Under the pieces are notes generated by a model. It was given only the letters and a program-made list of their open reading frames with translations. It did no database searches and had not been told where the DNA came from. From CAIKLP01 sp039798705 (GTDB lineage: Bacteria > Bacteroidota > Bacteroidia > Sphingobacteriales > Sphingobacteriaceae), in the NCBI GenBank assembly GCA_039798705.1, contig JBDKFN010000072.1, positions 1 through 7,907 of the forward strand: 7,907 nucleotides of DNA. The letters run 5' to 3'. The translations under genes and the position numbers were made by a program. Positions within the stretch are counted from its first letter, which is position 1. The number at the start of each line of letters is the position of its first letter. Below are positions 6,728 through 7,907 of the stretch, piece by piece.

Positions 6728-7828
6728 TTAATTATTTAATGCCCTTACAATCTTACCAGGTAAATAGCCTATTAGCCCTTTAATTTCAAGATTTGTAAGG
6801 CTAATTGACAAATCAGCAGTACTACAATTTAACTGTAACATTAAATCATCTATTTGAATTGGTATATTTTGTAACTGAATGATAATTGACTGCTCAAAAG
6901 GGGATAAATCTGCTAGTAAATTTGTTTGAATTACCCTTTTTGTAATTGGTTCGTCCCAAGCTAATGCATTGATTAAATCTTCTGCAGAATTAATTAAATG
7001 TGCAAAGTTTGCTTTAATTAATTGATTACATCCCATACTTTGCGTATCGTAAATCCTACCGGGTAGGGCAAACACCTCTCGATCGTAGGAGTTGGCAATA
7101 TCTGCGGTGATTAACGCACCACCTCCCAGCCTGGCTTCAACCACCACAATGGCCTCACATAAACCTGCTATGATTCTATTTCGTGCTGGAAAAAATCCTT
7201 TTTCAGGCCTTAAACCAATTCCATATTCCGTTAATAATCCTCCTTGATTGATCATTTCTTTGGCAATGGAAGTATGTGATTTTGGATAAATTAAATCTAA
7301 ACCATGTGCTATTACTCCTATCGTTTCGAGCTGGTTATTTAAGGCCTCTTGATGCGCTGTAATATCTATTCCGTATGCAAGACCGCTGATAATTAATGGA
7401 TCAAATGGTGCTAATTCTTTGATCAAATTTTTGATGAAACTTTTTCCATAATCCGTTGCTATTCTAGAACCAACAATTCCAATAATTTTCTTCTTCGCTA
7501 AATTGGCATTACCCTTGTAGTACATTAAATATGGTGCATCTATGCATTGCTTTAAACGAAAAGGATAATTCTGATGGTGATAAGCAATTACTTCTATGTC
7601 ATTTTTTAGAATAAAATCAAGTTCGGCATTAATATGCTTTTCGTCTAGTTTTGATTTTAAGAGAAGCGCAACTTTAGGACCAATTTTAGGGATTTGTACC
7701 AACTCTTGAGTTGATGCAGCAAGAATTTGTTCCGCATTTTCAAAGTATTTTAATAATATTTTAATGGTTTGTGGACCGATTCGTGGAATAGTATTTAATA
7801 CGATATCGTAATAATAATCTGGCTTCAT
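6728..7828 (-). CDS. dprA: DNA-processing protein DprA
   Basis: DprA binds incoming single-stranded DNA in the cytosol and loads RecA on it during natural transformation; it is kept in many species not known to be competent. The 366 residues match the family's usual length. The N-terminal part has HhH turns IPRIGPQ (14-20) and IPKIGPK (46-52). The central Rossmann-like fold (about 75-290) carries the DprA signatures in order: GIVGSRIATDYG (117-128), ISGLAYGIDITAH (147-159), GVIAHGLDLIYP (171-182), GLLTEY (197-202), FPARNRIIAGL (213-223), VVVEARLGGGALITA (228-242) and ALPGRIYDTQSMGCNQLI (254-271). Residues about 305-365 form the C-terminal winged-helix domain (LSPFEQSIIIQL...LTNLEIKGLIGYLPG). 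The ATG at 7828 is fixed by an in-frame TAA two codons upstream. It is the first minus-strand gene here and is followed by the phosphatase. It looks complete and functional; nothing in the sequence shows whether the host is naturally transformable. Confidence 0.96.
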   Translation of the reverse strand: MKPDYYYDIVLNTIPRIGPQTIKILLKYFENAEQILAASTQELVQIPKIGPKVALLLKSKLDEKHINAELDFILKNDIEVIAYHHQNYPFRLKQCIDAPYLMYYKGNANLAKKKIIGIVGSRIATDYGKSFIKNLIKELAPFDPLIISGLAYGIDITAHQEALNNQLETIGVIAHGLDLIYPKSHTSIAKEMINQGGLLTEYGIGLRPEKGFFPARNRIIAGLCEAIVVVEARLGGGALITADIANSYDREVFALPGRIYDTQSMGCNQLIKANFAHLINSAEDLINALAWDEPITKRVIQTNLLADLSPFEQSIIIQLQNIPIQIDDLMLQLNCSTADLSISLTNLEIKGLIGYLPGKIVRALNN

Positions 7829-7907
7829 TGCTTAAAAATGACCATTAATTGGTTTTTTAGCAATTGCTTAAATGATAGATTATTAATTAAATGAAATTTG
7901 AAATTTT
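7829..7907. promoter_or_regulatory. Leader region upstream of dprA with two short palindromes
   Basis: This 79-bp AT-rich end of the window is the upstream region of dprA. It holds a perfect 10-bp palindrome, AGCAATTGCT (7859-7868), and a small hairpin, ACCA-TTAAT-TGGT (7841-7853), which on the plus strand runs into six T residues (7853-7858). The stem is only 4 bp, so a terminator for a plus-strand transcript is very doubtful. No exact TAnnTTTG element is seen on the minus strand. Promoter function is assumed from position; what lies further upstream is not visible. Confidence 0.3.

Noticed and set aside
1..7907. Search for mobile elements, CRISPR, tRNA/rRNA, phage-defence or other accessory systems
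   Set aside because: No transposase, terminal repeats, spaced direct repeats, RNA-gene signatures or defence-type domain sets were found. All genes except the lipoprotein belong to common chromosomal families, and their base use looks uniform.

Overview
The window looks like chromosomal DNA from a Bacteroidota bacterium, most likely of the Sphingobacteriaceae/Pedobacter type. Four things suggest this: the AT-rich composition (about one third G+C by eye), A/T-rich leaders without good Shine-Dalgarno sequences, the protein flavour (a full-length two-domain SppA, a PolX-like PHP protein, a small orphan SPII lipoprotein), and the gene order. The assignment rests on recognising protein families, not on a database search.

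Layout. The left edge (1-153, minus) holds the first 51 codons of folK (folate biosynthesis), cut by the window end. A 51-bp divergent gap separates it from a plus-strand run of three tightly packed genes: sppA (205-1974, membrane-anchored signal-peptide peptidase), a polX-like gene (1985-3667, helix-hairpin-helix + polymerase-X-like + PHP phosphoesterase) and a family-9 glycosyltransferase of the heptosyltransferase type (3667-4638). The gaps are 10 bp and then a 1-bp stop/start overlap, so this looks like one operon. The right half is all on the minus strand: dprA (7828-6728, ssDNA-binding RecA loader), an exported alkaline phosphatase (6639-5542) and an unrecognised lipoprotein (5449-4643). 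The two runs converge with only 4 bp between their stop codons at 4638/4643.

How the genes relate. There is no single pathway. SppA, the glycosyltransferase, the lipoprotein and the alkaline phosphatase all concern the cell envelope or periplasm. PolX and DprA are cytosolic DNA-transaction proteins with helix-hairpin-helix modules. FolK is housekeeping metabolism. No tRNA, rRNA, CRISPR, insertion sequence or phage signature is visible, and the window reads as an ordinary, vertically inherited core region.

The most notable observation is in the PolX-like protein. The HhH modules and all recognisable PHP metal ligands are intact, but the three catalytic aspartates of the polymerase palm are replaced (E195, S197, H239), so it is predicted to be a PHP nuclease/phosphoesterase with a dead polymerase domain. 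I see no convincing new multi-gene system here.
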